Source: Prolixibacteraceae bacterium
GTDB lineage: Bacteria > Bacteroidota > Bacteroidia > Bacteroidales > Prolixibacteraceae
Length of the DNA stretch: 34,321 bases
Direction of reading: 5' to 3'
Assembly: GCA_030602265.1 (NCBI GenBank)
Contig: JAUWAB010000041.1
Span: 1 to 34,321 of the forward strand
Shown here: positions 33,946-34,321 of the stretch, piece after piece
Numbering within the stretch: the stretch's first letter is position 1
Layout of the letters: each line of letters begins with the position of its first letter
Made by a program: the position numbers and the translations under genes
Notes under the pieces: model-generated
What the model was told of the DNA's origin: nothing
Seen by the model: the letters and a program-made list of their open reading frames with translations, nothing else
Database searches by the model: none

Positions 33946-33995
33946 TCAGTAATCAGTAATCGGTAAACAGTAATCGGTAAACAGTAATCGGAAAC
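33940..33995 (+). repeat. Heptanucleotide tandem array D at the epimerase stop
   Basis: Eight 7-bp units run in perfect register: cagtaat three times, then cggtaaa, cagtaat, cggtaaa, cagtaat and cggaaac. The epimerase stop codon TAA (33943-33945) is inside the first unit. The array leads directly into the tail at 33996, as array A does into its tail. Confidence 0.9.
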
Positions 33996-34043
33996 CGGAC
34001 CTGGCAATGAAAAACGGCGTAGGGGCAAGCCTCGCGCTTGCCC
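33996..34043 (+). repeat. Composite repeat tail and hairpin, copy 2
   Basis: It carries the same tail as copy 1 at 2142: CGGACCTGGC, AATGAAAAACGG, CGTAGGGGC. It ends in a perfect hairpin, GGGCAAGC (34023-34030) with GCTTGCCC (34036-34043), with a 5-base loop. A lone heptamer unit, cagtaac (34063-34069), follows. Confidence 0.85.
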
Positions 34044-34080
34044 TGATCTGATGACCATTAATCAGTAACCGAACAGACAA

Positions 34081-34128
34081 ACCTGGCAATGAAAAACGAT
34101 GTAGGGGCGACCCGGTGTGGTCGCCCTA
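34081..34128 (+). repeat. Composite repeat tail and hairpin, copy 3
   Basis: ACCTGGCAATGAAAAACG and then ATGTAGGGGC repeat the tail of copies 1 and 2. The hairpin arms differ: GGGCGACC (34105-34112) with GGTCGCCC (34119-34126). The tail is thus conserved while the hairpin stem varies in a compensated way. Confidence 0.85.
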
Positions 34129-34195
34129 TCTTGAATATTAGAATCTTTCTTAACCCACCTCAGCTTCTGTTTTAAGCAATAATCTGTGTAATCTG

Positions 34196-34321
34196 GTGCG
34201 CCACGAGGCGTGCGTTAAATATTAATCAAATACCTATAAGGATGAAAGAACCTTACAACCCAATTAGCCGTTCAGGTTGAAGACCGCCTGACACACTGTT
34301 AGGAAACGAGCTTTGTGAAGC
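34196..34321 (+). mobile_element. Probable 5' end of a group II intron, cut by window edge
   Basis: The segment starts GTGCGCC-ACGA-GGCGTGCG at 34196, matching the GUGYG 5' boundary of group II introns. It then forms a short stem and reads GTTAAAT, much like the start of the Lactococcus Ll.LtrB intron (GUGCGCC, then GGGUGUUAAG). The following GC-poor and structured stretch (TACAACCCAATTAGCCGTTC) recalls domain I. No reverse transcriptase frame is visible because the window ends at 34321. The match is from memory of intron consensus features and needs downstream sequence to confirm. Confidence 0.55.

Noticed and set aside
33940-34195. Insertion sequence end
   Set aside because: No transposase, terminal inverted repeats or target duplication can be seen; composite repeats explain the structure.

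Overview
The window looks like Bacteroidota (Bacteroidales or a neighbouring order) chromosome. The evidence is a SusC/SusD pair, a hybrid two-component regulator, Bacteroidota-type -7 boxes (TAnnTTTG) before several genes, few clear Shine-Dalgarno sites, and many lipoprotein signal peptides. No tRNA, rRNA, phage gene, transposase or CRISPR was seen.

Layout. (1) 1-10448, mostly plus strand, is housekeeping: an ECF sigma factor, RmuC, RecG (minus strand), a small methyltransferase-like protein, an ABC ATPase, a PduO-type cobalamin adenosyltransferase, a DUF2795 protein, a B3/B4-domain protein, an acyltransferase, a zinc alcohol dehydrogenase and an omega-amidase-type hydrolase. (2) 10458-28632, all minus strand, is a pectin polysaccharide utilization locus (PUL). 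In transcription order it holds a hybrid two-component sensor/regulator, a 34-residue membrane protein, a GH105, SusC, SusD, a beta-helix lipoprotein, two PL1 pectate lyases, a GH28 and a CE12-like acetylesterase. The lyases and GH28 would cut homogalacturonan, the esterase would remove acetyl groups, SusCD would import oligomers, and GH105 would release unsaturated uronate. (3) 28726-33945 is a peptidoglycan-scavenging cluster: NamZ (minus), divergent from a transglutaminase-like lipoprotein, an NlpC/P60 lipoprotein with an SH3-like region, and an L-Ala-D/L-Glu epimerase with a Tat signal. (4) 33940-34321 is repeat DNA followed by what looks like the 5' end of a group II intron cut by the window edge.

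The least expected structure is a set of 7-bp tandem arrays (consensus cRGTRAn) that begin on or next to the stop codons of rmuC, recG and the epimerase gene, always in the sense direction of that gene. Two of them lead into the same conserved tail and a GTAGGGGC hairpin. A second notable structure is a run of TTTCCC motifs at 20-22 bp spacing upstream of the PUL operon, a good candidate operator for the regulator. A 34-codon membrane-protein gene, too short for most annotation pipelines, lies first in that operon.

All functions come from reading the sequence and remembered family motifs; no database search was run.
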